A stretch of DNA of 64,000 nt, from contig NZ_MAUE01000033.1 of NCBI RefSeq assembly GCF_001702265.1, positions 46,758-110,757 of the forward strand, given 5' to 3'. This document shows, in pieces, positions 16,757-25,062 of the stretch. The DNA comes from Pseudomonas aylmerensis. Its GTDB lineage: Bacteria; Pseudomonadota; Gammaproteobacteria; Pseudomonadales; Pseudomonadaceae. The notes under the pieces were generated by a model that saw only the letters and a program-made list of their open reading frames with translations, did not search any database and was not told where the DNA came from. Numbering within the stretch: the stretch's first letter is position 1; each line of letters starts with the position of its first letter. A program made the position numbers and the translations under genes.

Positions 16757-17464
16757 TCAATGATTAATAAGGGACAACACTTCACGCATATCGGAAAACG
16801 GTAATGCCCCGGCCGCTGCCAACTGTGCGTGGCGACTGGGCGGGCCAAACCCCAGCACTTTTATATGCGCTGCCATCGCCGCCTGGACGCCGGTGACACT
16901 GTCTTCAACTACCCAGGCGTCAGCGGTGTCAATGTTGTAAGTTGCACAGGCGGTTAAAAACACCAGGGGATCGGGTTTCCAACGGCCCAACTCATAACAA
17001 CTGAATATCCGCCCCTCGAAGTAAGGCAACAGCCCGGTAATGCGCAGACAGTGTTCTATCTTGTTGCGCGGCGCACTCGACGCTACGCAATAAGGCACCG
17101 TCAAGGACTGCAGGACTTCAACCATTCCATCAGTGGCTTTCAAGTTGAGTGTCAGTGCCGCCAGGGCCTGGTGTCGAAAGTGTGCTTCGAACTGACTGTC
17201 CAACTCGATATTTAATAACCCTTGCGCTTCGCGCAGACACTCAGCGATGCGACGACCGCGGAAGCGCTCGATATACGTTTCTTCATCCAGTTTGAAACTG
17301 CCCGTTACTTGGGCATTCAGCAGGGTAATCAACACAGACAGGGTGATTTCTTCACTGTGAACTAAGACACCGTCGCAATCGAAGATAATCAACTTGGGAG
17401 CGCGTAATAACGCGGCCCGTTTTTCCTGCTCTGGTAGTTCCCCTATAACGGCCGACAGGCACAT
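16757..17464 (-). CDS. HAD-superfamily phosphatase (beta-phosphoglucomutase-like)
   Basis: The 235-aa HAD hydrolase has all motifs: FDCDGVLVHSE (nucleophile and acid Asp), CVASSAPRNK (motif II Ser), GRWKPDP (Lys) and VVEDSVTGV (acidic pair). It probably removes phosphate from a sugar-phosphate intermediate, possibly the transaldolase product. It is the first gene of the eight-gene operon. Only a weak GAGA site precedes the ATG, and it abuts a large leader hairpin, suggesting translational control. The next gene starts 22 nt downstream. Confidence 0.82.
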   Translation of the reverse strand: MCLSAVIGELPEQEKRAALLRAPKLIIFDCDGVLVHSEEITLSVLITLLNAQVTGSFKLDEETYIERFRGRRIAECLREAQGLLNIELDSQFEAHFRHQALAALTLNLKATDGMVEVLQSLTVPYCVASSAPRNKIEHCLRITGLLPYFEGRIFSCYELGRWKPDPLVFLTACATYNIDTADAWVVEDSVTGVQAAMAAHIKVLGFGPPSRHAQLAAAGALPFSDMREVLSLINH

Positions 17465-17718
17465 ACATTTCTCTTATAGGTGGCCCCGCGATGACATCCG
17501 AACTACCAACGGAGCGGGTTGAGGTGTGCCTATAAGACACGCGACAAAAAATCCTGTCAAACGCTTTTGAGCGGTTTTTTAGTATCTTATGGTTATTTCT
17601 TATTATTCTTTTATTCCATTTATCACCATGGTTGTAGTCGCTAAAATCACACGGATGAACTTCCGTTGCGCGACGTCAGTCAGCTACTTGAACTCACGAA
17701 TTTAAGGTCGGGTGGGCA
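17465..17718. other. Divergent promoter region between the sulfotransferase operon and the SDR/GH15 pair
   Basis: This AT-rich region (especially 17570-17640) separates the minus-strand HAD gene from the plus-strand SDR gene. It must hold promoters for both. The operon-proximal 75 nt form a structured leader (listed separately). I see no regulator gene or clear operator. Confidence 0.6.
17472..17537 (-). promoter_or_regulatory. Structured 5' leader of the sulfotransferase operon
   Basis: On the minus strand TCTTATAGG (17529-17537) pairs perfectly with CCTATAAGA (17472-17480), ending 7 nt before the ATG of the HAD gene. Nested inside are CCCGC/GCGGG and TCCG/CGGA pairings. The outer stem partly covers the only ribosome-binding candidate (AAGAGA). 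The arrangement resembles a translational switch or riboswitch. I cannot match it to a known class, and a protein-binding palindrome is also possible. Confidence 0.5.
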
Positions 17719-18519
17719 ATGCACATCTCGTTGGAGCAACAAGTGGCACTGGTGACAGGCGCCAGTTCCGGAATCGGCGCCGGCGCGGCCAAGGCGTTGG
17801 CCCAGGCAGGCGCCGCCGTCGTGCTCAATTACAACGCCCAGGCCGCACCGGCCGAAGCCCTGGCGGCCCAGATCAATGCAGAAGGCGGCCGGGCGATTGC
17901 CATTGGCGCCGATGTGTCCAAAGAGGCCGACGTAGAACGTTTATTCGCCCAGACCCTCGAGGCCTTCGGTCACCTCGATATCCTGGTGGCCAATTCCGGT
18001 ATGCAAAAGGACGCCAACCTGGTCGACATGAGCCTGGACGACTGGAACAGCGTGATCGGCGTCAACCTCACCGGGCAGTTCCTGTGTGCACGCGCGGCCG
18101 TGCGTATCTTCAATCGCCAGGGCCTGCGTGAAGGCGTGTCGCGGGCGGCCGGCAAGATCATCCACATGAGTTCGGTGCACCAGCTCATTCCCTGGGCCGG
18201 GCATGTGAATTACGCGGCGTCCAAGGGCGGCGTGGAAATGTTGATGCGCACCCTCGCCCAGGAAGTCAGCGAACAGCGCATCCGCATCAACGGCATTGCG
18301 CCCGGCGCGATCCGCACCGCGATCAACCGCGCTGCCACTGAAGGCGCGGCAGCGAAGGAGCTGCTGAAGCTGATTCCCTACGGCCGTATCGGCGATGTGG
18401 AGGACGTGGCCAACGCGGTGGTGTGGCTGGCCAGTGATGCCTCCGACTATGTAGTGGGCAGCACCTTGTTTATTGACGGCGGCATGAGCCTTTATCCGGA
18501 GTTTCGTGGCAATGGTTGA
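17719..18519 (+). CDS. SDR-family oxidoreductase (glucose 1-dehydrogenase-like)
   Basis: The 266-aa SDR has VTGASSGIGAGAAKAL (cofactor loop), ADVSKEADV, NSGMQ, HMSSVHQ (catalytic Ser) and YAASKGG (Tyr and Lys). The C-terminus has SDYVVGSTLFIDGGMSLYP, usual for glucose 1-dehydrogenase or 3-oxoacyl reductase-like SDRs. The stop overlaps the start of the GH15 gene, so the two are probably coupled and may act on related sugars. It is divergent from the sulfotransferase operon. Confidence 0.8.
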   Translation: MHISLEQQVALVTGASSGIGAGAAKALAQAGAAVVLNYNAQAAPAEALAAQINAEGGRAIAIGADVSKEADVERLFAQTLEAFGHLDILVANSGMQKDANLVDMSLDDWNSVIGVNLTGQFLCARAAVRIFNRQGLREGVSRAAGKIIHMSSVHQLIPWAGHVNYAASKGGVEMLMRTLAQEVSEQRIRINGIAPGAIRTAINRAATEGAAAKELLKLIPYGRIGDVEDVANAVVWLASDASDYVVGSTLFIDGGMSLYPEFRGNG

Positions 18520-20338
18520 TTTGAATGACGAGCAACAAAGCGCCATCGATGCCCACGGCATCATTGGCGACATGCGCAGTGCCGCCCTGGTGAATGACAA
18601 AGGCAGCATCGATTTCTTCTGCTGGCCGGAATTCGACAGCCCGTCGATCTTCTGCTCGCTGCTGGACACCCCCGGTGCCGGGATTTTCCAACTCACCCCC
18701 GACCTGCCCAACGCGCGACGCGAGCAGATCTACCTGCCTGATACCAATGTGCTGCAAACCCGCTGGCTCAGCGACGAAGCCGTGGTCGAAGTCACCGACC
18801 TGCTGACCATCAGCGAAGAAATCGACGACCTGCCCCTGCTGATCCGCCGCGTGCGTGTGGTCAGCGGCAAGGCCACCCTCCACCTGCATTGCGCCGTGCG
18901 CCATGATTACGCGCGCGCGTCCACCCACGCCGCCCTCGATAACGGCACCGTGTGTTTCACCGCCGATGGCCAGCCAGGCCTGCGCCTGGCCGGCAGCTAC
19001 CCGCTGCAGATCGAAAACGACGCCGCCGTGGCGCACTTTGAGCTGGGCCAGGAAGAAGGCGCCGAGTTCGTGCTCGGCGGCCAGGACGATGAGCGCGTGG
19101 ACAGCGGCTGCACCGACCTTGCACTGGCCCATACCTTGAAGTTCTGGCGCGGCTGGATCGCGCAGTCGAACTATCGCGGACGCTGGCGCGAGATGGTCAA
19201 CCGCTCGGCCCTGGCGCTCAAGCTGCTGACCTCGCGCAAACACGGCGCAATCATTGCCGCCGCGACCTTCGGCCTGCCGGAAACCCCAGGCGGCGAGCGC
19301 AATTGGGACTACCGCTACACCTGGATCCGCGACGCCTCGTTCACCGTCTACGCCTTCATGCGCCTGGGCTTCGTCGAAGAAGCCAACGCCTATATGCGTT
19401 GGCTCAAGGGCCGGGTCAGCGACTGCTGCGGCCAGCCGACCAAGATCAATATCCTCTACGGCATCGACGGTCGCCAGGAGCTGCCCGAAACCCAGCTGGA
19501 GCATTTGAGCGGCCACGGTGGCGCCAAACCGGTGCGCATCGGCAATGAGGCGGTCGACCAGATCCAGCTGGATATCTATGGCGAACTGATGGACGCGGTG
19601 TACCTGGTCAACAAGTACGGCGAGGCCATCTCCCACGAGGGCTGGAAACACACGGTGGAAGTCACCGATCAGGTCTGCGAGATCTGGAACCGCAAAGACG
19701 TGGGCATCTGGGAGATGCGCGGCGAGCAGCATCATTTCCTGCATTCGCGGCTGATGTGCTGGGTGGCCTTGGACCGCGCGATCCGCCTGGCGTCCAAGCG
19801 CTCGCTGCCGGCGCCGTTTGCACGCTGGGACCAGACGCGCCAGGCCATCTACGCCGACATCTGGAGCAACTTCTGGAACGAGGAACGCGGACACTTCGTG
19901 CAGCACATCGGCAGCACGGCGCTCGACGGCTCGATGCTGCTGATGCCGCTGGTGCGCTTCGTCGCCGCCACCGACCCGCGCTGGCTCTCGACCCTGGAAG
20001 CCATCCAGAAAAGCCTGGTGCGCGATGGCATGGTCTACCGCTACCGCAACGACGACAGCCAGATCGACGGCCTGCAAGGCACCGAAGGCGCGTTTGCCGC
20101 CTGCTCGTTCTGGTACGTCGAATGCCTGGCCCGCGCCGGGCAGGTGGAGAAGGCCCACCTGGAGTTCGAGCAACTGCTGCGCTACGCCAACCCGCTGGGG
20201 TTGTACGCCGAAGAGTTCGACAGCCAGGCCCACCACCTCGGCAATACCCCCCAGGCCTTGAGCCATCTGGCGTTGATCAGCGCGGCCACCTTCCTGGACC
20301 GCAAGCTCAGCGGCGAGAAGACCACCTGGCAACCGTGA
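18512..20338 (+). CDS. Glycoside hydrolase family 15 protein (glucoamylase/trehalase-like)
   Basis: The 608-aa protein has the N-terminal beta-rich domain (IIGDMRSAALVNDKGSIDFF) and the alpha/alpha-barrel GH15 domain with NWDYRYTWIRDASFTVYAF and EGAFAACSFWYVECLARAG, which carries a conserved catalytic Glu. Bacterial members hydrolyse alpha-glucosidic bonds, including trehalose, isomaltose or dextrins. There is no signal peptide, so it is probably cytoplasmic. The ATG at 18512 sits 10 nt after CGGAG; a GTG 6 nt earlier is possible. It overlaps the SDR by 8 nt. Confidence 0.85.
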   Translation: MVDLNDEQQSAIDAHGIIGDMRSAALVNDKGSIDFFCWPEFDSPSIFCSLLDTPGAGIFQLTPDLPNARREQIYLPDTNVLQTRWLSDEAVVEVTDLLTISEEIDDLPLLIRRVRVVSGKATLHLHCAVRHDYARASTHAALDNGTVCFTADGQPGLRLAGSYPLQIENDAAVAHFELGQEEGAEFVLGGQDDERVDSGCTDLALAHTLKFWRGWIAQSNYRGRWREMVNRSALALKLLTSRKHGAIIAAATFGLPETPGGERNWDYRYTWIRDASFTVYAFMRLGFVEEANAYMRWLKGRVSDCCGQPTKINILYGIDGRQELPETQLEHLSGHGGAKPVRIGNEAVDQIQLDIYGELMDAVYLVNKYGEAISHEGWKHTVEVTDQVCEIWNRKDVGIWEMRGEQHHFLHSRLMCWVALDRAIRLASKRSLPAPFARWDQTRQAIYADIWSNFWNEERGHFVQHIGSTALDGSMLLMPLVRFVAATDPRWLSTLEAIQKSLVRDGMVYRYRNDDSQIDGLQGTEGAFAACSFWYVECLARAGQVEKAHLEFEQLLRYANPLGLYAEEFDSQAHHLGNTPQALSHLALISAATFLDRKLSGEKTTWQP

Positions 20339-20386
20339 GGTGGGCTGTGCACAATGGGGCGCCCCTCGACCCGTCACGGGAGCCCC

Positions 20387-20860
20387 ATGCGCCAGGTACT
20401 GCTGATCATCGATGTGCAACCTTCCTTCAACCCTCCCGAGTGGCTGGTGGACGGCATCAATGCCCTGCTCGGGCGATTGCCGTCAGTGGCCACCGTGGAG
20501 CGCCATGACGAAAGCATCACGCCCTTCACCCGCCAGCTCGGCTGGCAACCGGCCCCGGATGACCCCAGCCTGATCGCGGCAGATCGCGTCTTCATCAAGC
20601 ACGGCTATGCGCCGACACCCGAAACCATCGCCTACCTGAAAAGCCTCGCCCCCGAGCGCGTGCTGGTGTGCGGCATCCAGACCGACACCTGCGTATTGGC
20701 GGCGGGGTTTGCGTTATTCGATGCTGGGCTGCAGCCGACCTTGATCAGCGACTTGACGGTCGGCTCGTCGCTGGATCGCTCGGGCAAGCTCGGCGTGGAT
20801 CTGTGGCGGCACCACTTCAAACAGGTGCGCAGCAGCGCCGAGCTGGACCTGGACAAGTAA
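20387..20860 (+). CDS. Isochorismatase-like cysteine hydrolase
   Basis: The 157-aa protein has the isochorismatase-fold triad: Asp in LLIIDVQPSF, Lys in RVFIKHGY, and Cys in GIQTDTCVLAAG. The usual reactions are amide or N-carbamoyl hydrolysis; the substrate is unknown. The ATG at 20387 follows GGGAGCCCC, and a longer frame lacks a ribosome binding site. It starts 48 nt after the GH15 gene and may be cotranscribed. Confidence 0.8.
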   Translation: MRQVLLIIDVQPSFNPPEWLVDGINALLGRLPSVATVERHDESITPFTRQLGWQPAPDDPSLIAADRVFIKHGYAPTPETIAYLKSLAPERVLVCGIQTDTCVLAAGFALFDAGLQPTLISDLTVGSSLDRSGKLGVDLWRHHFKQVRSSAELDLDK

Positions 20861-20943
20861 CCCTACTGTCTTCAGGCGCGCCCTATCCCGTCACGCCCGT
20901 GGACTACAGTTGCAACACCGCTGACCCACCGACAGGAGCCCCC

Positions 20944-21840
20944 ATGACCGCACTGCTCTATATACGTACCTCCATGCTCGACGTGGCTTATGAAGCCCAT
21001 GGCCCCGCCGACGGTACCCCGGTGATCCTGCTGCATGGCTTTCCCTACGACCCGCGCGGCTACGACGCGATCGCGCCGGTGCTGGCCGCGCGCGGGTGTC
21101 GGGTGCTGGTGCCGTACCTGCGCGGTTATGGCCCGACGCGGTTTATCAATGAGCAAGTGCTGCGCTCCGGGCAACAGGCGGCGCTGGCCAAGGATTTGCT
21201 CGAGTTCATGGATGCGTTGTCGATCCCGCAGGCCACGCTTGCCGGGTATGACTGGGGTGGCCGCGCCGCGTGCATTGTCGCAGCGCTGTGGCCGCAGCGG
21301 GTGCGCGGGTTGGTGACCGGGGACGGCTACAACATCCAGGACATCGCCAAGTCGCTCAAGCCGCGCTCGCCCGTGACGGAGCATCGGTTGTGGTACCAGT
21401 TCTACTTTCATACCCAGCGCGGCGTGGATGGGCTGACCGCCAATCGCGCGCAGTTGTGCAAGTTGCTCTGGTCACTGTGGTCGCCGTCCTGGGCCGAGGG
21501 GCCGAGCCTGTATGACCAGACGGCGCCGTCGTTCGACAATCCGGACTTTGTCGAGGTGGTGATTCACTCCTATCGCCATCGCTTCATGTACGCACCCGGC
21601 GACCCGGCGTTGGAGCCCATCGAAGTGGCCCTGGCCCTGCAACCGCCGATTTCGGTGCCGAGCATTTCGCTGTGTGGCGCCGATGATGGCGTCGGACCAG
21701 CGCCGGAAGAGGACGACGATGTGGAGCACTTCAGCGGCTTTTACCGGCGCGAAGTGTTGCCCGGCGTCGGCCACAATATTCCCCAGGAAGCCCCGCAGGC
21801 GACTCTGGCAGCGATCATTGAGTTGCTCGACCGACGCTAG
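20944..21840 (+). CDS. Alpha/beta hydrolase, epoxide hydrolase / dehalogenase-like
   Basis: The 298-aa alpha/beta-hydrolase has the oxyanion motif LLHGFPYD, a nucleophile elbow GYDWGGRA with Asp instead of Ser, and a C-terminal His in PGVGHNIPQEAP. An Asp nucleophile is the mark of epoxide hydrolases and haloalkane or haloacetate dehalogenases, which form an alkyl-ester intermediate. The substrate is unknown. The ATG follows AGGAGCCCCC. Confidence 0.8.
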   Translation: MTALLYIRTSMLDVAYEAHGPADGTPVILLHGFPYDPRGYDAIAPVLAARGCRVLVPYLRGYGPTRFINEQVLRSGQQAALAKDLLEFMDALSIPQATLAGYDWGGRAACIVAALWPQRVRGLVTGDGYNIQDIAKSLKPRSPVTEHRLWYQFYFHTQRGVDGLTANRAQLCKLLWSLWSPSWAEGPSLYDQTAPSFDNPDFVEVVIHSYRHRFMYAPGDPALEPIEVALALQPPISVPSISLCGADDGVGPAPEEDDDVEHFSGFYRREVLPGVGHNIPQEAPQATLAAIIELLDRR

Positions 21841-21960
21841 GGCGCAGCCGCAAGCCGGAAGCTGAAGACGCAGGGCACGGGCGACATGCAGCGCGGCGGC
21901 ATGCCGGGGTGTCACGGCGCGCTCCAGTTCGAGAAACAGTACAGATGTGTACGTTTTCGT

Positions 21961-22929
21961 TCAAACCGGATCGTAGAACCGTTCGCGGTAGGCCTGGGGC
22001 GTGACTTGCAGCGCGCGCAAAAAGCTGCGGCGCAGCGTCTCTTCACAGCCAAAACCGCAGTGCACGGCGATGCGCTTGATCGATGCGCTGCTGTCGGCCA
22101 GTTGCCGGCGTGCGGTTTCAACCCGGATCAACTCGACAGCGCGCGCGGGCGTCTGGCCAGTTTCGGCGCGGTAGTGACGCACGAAACTGCGCTCGCTCAT
22201 GCCCGCCTGGGCGGCGAGCGTCGCGATGTTGAGGTCGAGGGTGAGGTTGTCGGCGATCCAGGCGTGCAGCTCGGCAAAGCGGCTGCCGGCTTTTTGCAGC
22301 GACAGGGTCACGCTGAACTGCGATTGACCGCCGGGGCGCTTGAGGAACACCACCAGGTGCCGCGCCACTTCCAGGGCCACGGCGCGGCCCAGGTCTTCCT
22401 CGACCAGGGCCAGGCACAGGTCGATGCCGGCGGTCACACCGGCGGACGTCCACACTGAGCCTTGCTGGATAAAGATCGGGTTGGACTCCACCGTCAGCGC
22501 GGGAAACTTGCGCGCCAGTTCCTCGCAGCGGGTCCAGTGGGTAGCGACGCGGCAACCGTCGAGCAAGCCGCTGGCGGCCAGCAGGAAAGCCCCGGTGCAC
22601 ACCGACGTCATGCGCCGGGTATGACGGGATTTTTCACGCACCCACTGCACCAGCGCGGCGTCTTCGGCGACGCCATACACGCCCCAGCCACCGGCGATCA
22701 CCAAGGTGTCGCAAGGTGCGTCGACAGCGGGCAGCGGCTGCGCCACCAACGCCAGGCCCGCCGAGGTCATGACCGGCTCTGCCTGGTCGGCGATCACGCT
22801 GACGGCGTACGGCAACGGCAAGTCGCGTTGGCGCGCCAGGTCATTGGCGGAGGCGAATACCTGTAACGGCCCGGTCACGTCGAGGACCTGGGCGTTATCG
22901 AAAGCGAGGACGTGGATGATTCTGGGCAT
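21961..22929 (-). CDS. GlxA-family transcriptional regulator (DJ-1/PfpI plus AraC domains)
   Basis: The 322-aa protein has an N-terminal DJ-1/PfpI-like domain (MPRIIHVLAFDNAQVLDVTG, then TSVCTGAFLLAASG) followed by an AraC-type DNA-binding domain with two helix-turn-helix units (NIATLAAQAGMSERSFVRHY and IKRIAVHCGFGCEETLRRSF). Such proteins regulate nearby genes in response to small nitrogenous molecules. It is divergent from inhA, its most likely target. The ATG at 22929 matches the conserved family start, although its ribosome binding site is poor. Confidence 0.85.
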   Translation of the reverse strand: MPRIIHVLAFDNAQVLDVTGPLQVFASANDLARQRDLPLPYAVSVIADQAEPVMTSAGLALVAQPLPAVDAPCDTLVIAGGWGVYGVAEDAALVQWVREKSRHTRRMTSVCTGAFLLAASGLLDGCRVATHWTRCEELARKFPALTVESNPIFIQQGSVWTSAGVTAGIDLCLALVEEDLGRAVALEVARHLVVFLKRPGGQSQFSVTLSLQKAGSRFAELHAWIADNLTLDLNIATLAAQAGMSERSFVRHYRAETGQTPARAVELIRVETARRQLADSSASIKRIAVHCGFGCEETLRRSFLRALQVTPQAYRERFYDPV

Positions 22930-23020
22930 GATTGGCGTGATTGGTGGGTTCAATGGCGTATTCGCCAAAGCCTAGGCCTCTAGAGTGAAGTCGTCCACCC
23001 CCTTTAGCGGAGCTTCATTC

Positions 23021-23701
23021 ATGACCTTGCAGATTGGCTTTCTGTTGTTCCCCGGCATCCAGCAACTGGACCTGACCGGCCCTTATGACGTGCTGGGCTC
23101 ACTGCCGGAGGTGAAGCTGCACCTGATATGGAAGGACCTCGCACCGGTCACGTCCAGCACCGGCCTGGTGTTCACCCCGACCATGACTTATGCCGACTGC
23201 CCTGCCCTGGATGTGATTTGCGTGCCCGGCGGTTCCGGCGTGGGCGCATTGATGGAAGACCCGTCCACCCTGGACTTCCTCAAGGCCCAGGCGCACACCG
23301 CGCGCTACGTGACTTCGGTGTGCACCGGCTCGCTGGTGCTCGGTGCAGCGGGTTTGCTGCGCGGGCGCAAGGCCACGACTCACTGGGCCTACCACGACCT
23401 GCTCGCCCCGCTTGGCGCGATCCCGGTCCAGGCGCGTGTCGTGCGCGACGGCAACCTGTTCACCGGTGGCGGGATCACCGCCGGTATCGACTTCGCCCTG
23501 ACCCTGGCGGCCGAGCTGTACAGCGAAGCGGCGGCGCAGCTGGTACAACTGCAGATCGAATACGCGCCGGCGCCGCCGTTTGATTCGGGCAGCCCCGACA
23601 CCGCGCCGAAGCACGTGCTGGAAGAAGCCCACAAACGCACCGCCGAGTCGCGCAAGACCCGGGGGGAAATCGTCGCACGGGCGGCAGCACGGTTGGGCTG
23701 A
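23021..23701 (+). CDS. inhA: Isonitrile hydratase
   Basis: The 226-aa DJ-1/PfpI-family enzyme closely resembles P. putida InhA, which hydrates isonitriles to N-substituted formamides. The residues reported as essential are at the same numbers: Asp17 (QQLDLTG), Cys101 and Thr102 (TSVCTGS). The ATG at 23021 restores the family length; an upstream in-frame start adds 12 residues without support. It is divergent from the GlxA-type regulator, and the short region between them presumably holds the regulated promoter. Confidence 0.88.
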   Translation: MTLQIGFLLFPGIQQLDLTGPYDVLGSLPEVKLHLIWKDLAPVTSSTGLVFTPTMTYADCPALDVICVPGGSGVGALMEDPSTLDFLKAQAHTARYVTSVCTGSLVLGAAGLLRGRKATTHWAYHDLLAPLGAIPVQARVVRDGNLFTGGGITAGIDFALTLAAELYSEAAAQLVQLQIEYAPAPPFDSGSPDTAPKHVLEEAHKRTAESRKTRGEIVARAAARLG

Positions 23702-23728
23702 GGTTGAGCCTGGCGAGCTGGCGGTACC

Positions 23729-23750
23729 TGTGGCGAGCTTGCTCGCCACA
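23729..23750. repeat. REP palindrome (GTGGCGAGC type)
   Basis: TGTGGCGAGC-TT-GCTCGCCACA is a near-perfect 22-nt palindrome between the convergent ends of inhA and the LysE-type gene. It has the core of the abundant REP family of fluorescent pseudomonads. It appears single, without an obvious inverted partner for a full REPIN. Confidence 0.8.
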
Positions 23751-23756
23751 ACAGGC

Positions 23757-24386
23757 TCAGGCCGGACGAGACATCAGCGCCAGGCGCACGGCCAGCACGG
23801 TCAACACCGTCGCCAGGCCCCATTTCTGCAACGCCGCACCCGCTGGACGGCCGGCAAAAAACCGGCTGACTGCCCCGCCGAAAATCCCCAGCAGCAGGTG
23901 AAATACCGCGGCGATGACGGTCAGTACGCCGCCCAGCACCAGCAGTTGTATCGCGATCGACCCCGTCTCAGGGCGCACGAATTGCGGCAGGAATACCACA
24001 AAGAACAGCAGCGCCTTGGGATTCAGCAGGCTGTTGAGCATGGCCTGCAAAAACACTCGGCCCAGCGGCACCCGCTCGACTTGGGCCTGCGCCCCACCCG
24101 GGCGTTTCTGCAGCGTCTTGAACACCAGCCACAGCAGATAGATCACCCCGGCAAAGCGGATCAAGTCGAACGACGGCGGCCAACTTGCGACCACCGCAGT
24201 GACCCCCGAGGCGGTCAACCCGGTCAACAGCAGGTCTGCCACGCCAATGCCCAGCGCCGAGGCCATTCCCCCGCGCCAGCCATGGGTCACGCCATGGGTG
24301 ATGACAAACGCCATGTTCGGCCCCGGCGATAACAGCAACAGCAGCACAGCACCGGAAAACACCGCCAGGGTTGCAAGGTCGATCAT
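23757..24386 (-). CDS. LysE-family transporter (RhtB-type exporter)
   Basis: The 209-aa membrane protein has the LysE/RhtB pattern: an N-terminal helix with LLSPGPNMAFVITHGVTHG, six predicted helices, and NPKALLFFVVFLPQFV in the middle. Members export amino acids or related compounds from the cytoplasm. The ATG at 24386 gives the usual family start; an ATG 15 nt upstream is possible. It is divergent from the iron-type sigma gene at 24547, with a Fur-box candidate between them. Confidence 0.82.
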   Translation of the reverse strand: MIDLATLAVFSGAVLLLLLSPGPNMAFVITHGVTHGWRGGMASALGIGVADLLLTGLTASGVTAVVASWPPSFDLIRFAGVIYLLWLVFKTLQKRPGGAQAQVERVPLGRVFLQAMLNSLLNPKALLFFVVFLPQFVRPETGSIAIQLLVLGGVLTVIAAVFHLLLGIFGGAVSRFFAGRPAGAALQKWGLATVLTVLAVRLALMSRPA

Positions 24387-24500
24387 GCTCGCGCCGTCCA
24401 TGAGGAAAAGCCTGCAGATTAGTCGGCTCACCCCGGCCGAACAAAAAATTGTGCTGGATACATTGCGTGCCGGGAATTGCGAATGGCCACGACCACCGTC

Positions 24501-24519
24501 TAGAATGCGAAACATTATC
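24501..24519. promoter_or_regulatory. Candidate Fur box upstream of the second ECF sigma gene
   Basis: TAGAATGCGAAACATTATC matches about 14 of 19 positions of GATAATGATAATCATTATC, including an intact CATTATC half. It lies 28 nt before the sigma-factor start, where iron-loaded Fur would block transcription. Confidence 0.65.
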
Positions 24520-24546
24520 AATTAAGACTGCTGCGCCAGGATGCCC

Positions 24547-25062
24547 ATGTCGAGCGACCACCCACTGGACCATGCCGCCATCGGCCAGCTGTACCACGCC
24601 CATCATTCCTGGCTGCGTGGCTGGCTGAACCGCCGCACCGGTTGCCGTGAACATGCCGCCGACCTGGCGCAGGAAACCTTCGTGCGCTTGCTCAACGCGC
24701 GCAAGCAGCAGACCTTGCAACAGCCTCGCGCCTACCTGAGCAGCATCGCGCGCAGCCTGATGATCGACCAATACCGGCGCCGCGAATTGGAACGCGCCTA
24801 CCTCGAAAGCCTCGCCCACTTCCCCGAGGTCGAGGTGCCGTCGGAAGAAACCCGGTGGCTGATCCTCGAAAGCCTGGAACGCATCGACCGCCTGCTCGAC
24901 CAGCTCAAGCCACGGGTGCGCGAAGCCTTCCTGCTGGCGCAACTGGATGGCCTGACCTGCGCGCAGATCGCCCTGCGCCTGGGCGTGTCCAAGGCTACCG
25001 TGGAGCGCGACCTGGCCAAGGCGCTGCACGCCTGTTATCGGTTGCGCTATGCCGAACTCTGA
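24547..25062 (+). CDS. FecI-like ECF sigma factor
   Basis: The 171-aa protein has region 2 (REHAADLAQETFVRLLNARK...PRAYLSSIARSLMIDQYRR) and region 4 (LKPRVREAFLLAQLDGLTCAQIALRLGVSKATVERDL) of iron-starvation ECF sigma factors. It should drive the downstream receptor gene at 26106. The second of two ATGs (24547) is better spaced from the upstream AGG; using the first adds two residues. Its end overlaps the fecR-type gene by 14 nt. Confidence 0.88.
   Translation: MSSDHPLDHAAIGQLYHAHHSWLRGWLNRRTGCREHAADLAQETFVRLLNARKQQTLQQPRAYLSSIARSLMIDQYRRRELERAYLESLAHFPEVEVPSEETRWLILESLERIDRLLDQLKPRVREAFLLAQLDGLTCAQIALRLGVSKATVERDLAKALHACYRLRYAEL

Noticed and set aside
17549..17573. Hairpin plus T-tract resembling an intrinsic terminator in the 17.5-kb promoter region
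   Set aside because: The stem is only about 4-5 bp (CGCT/AGCG), and no upstream plus-strand gene needs termination there.
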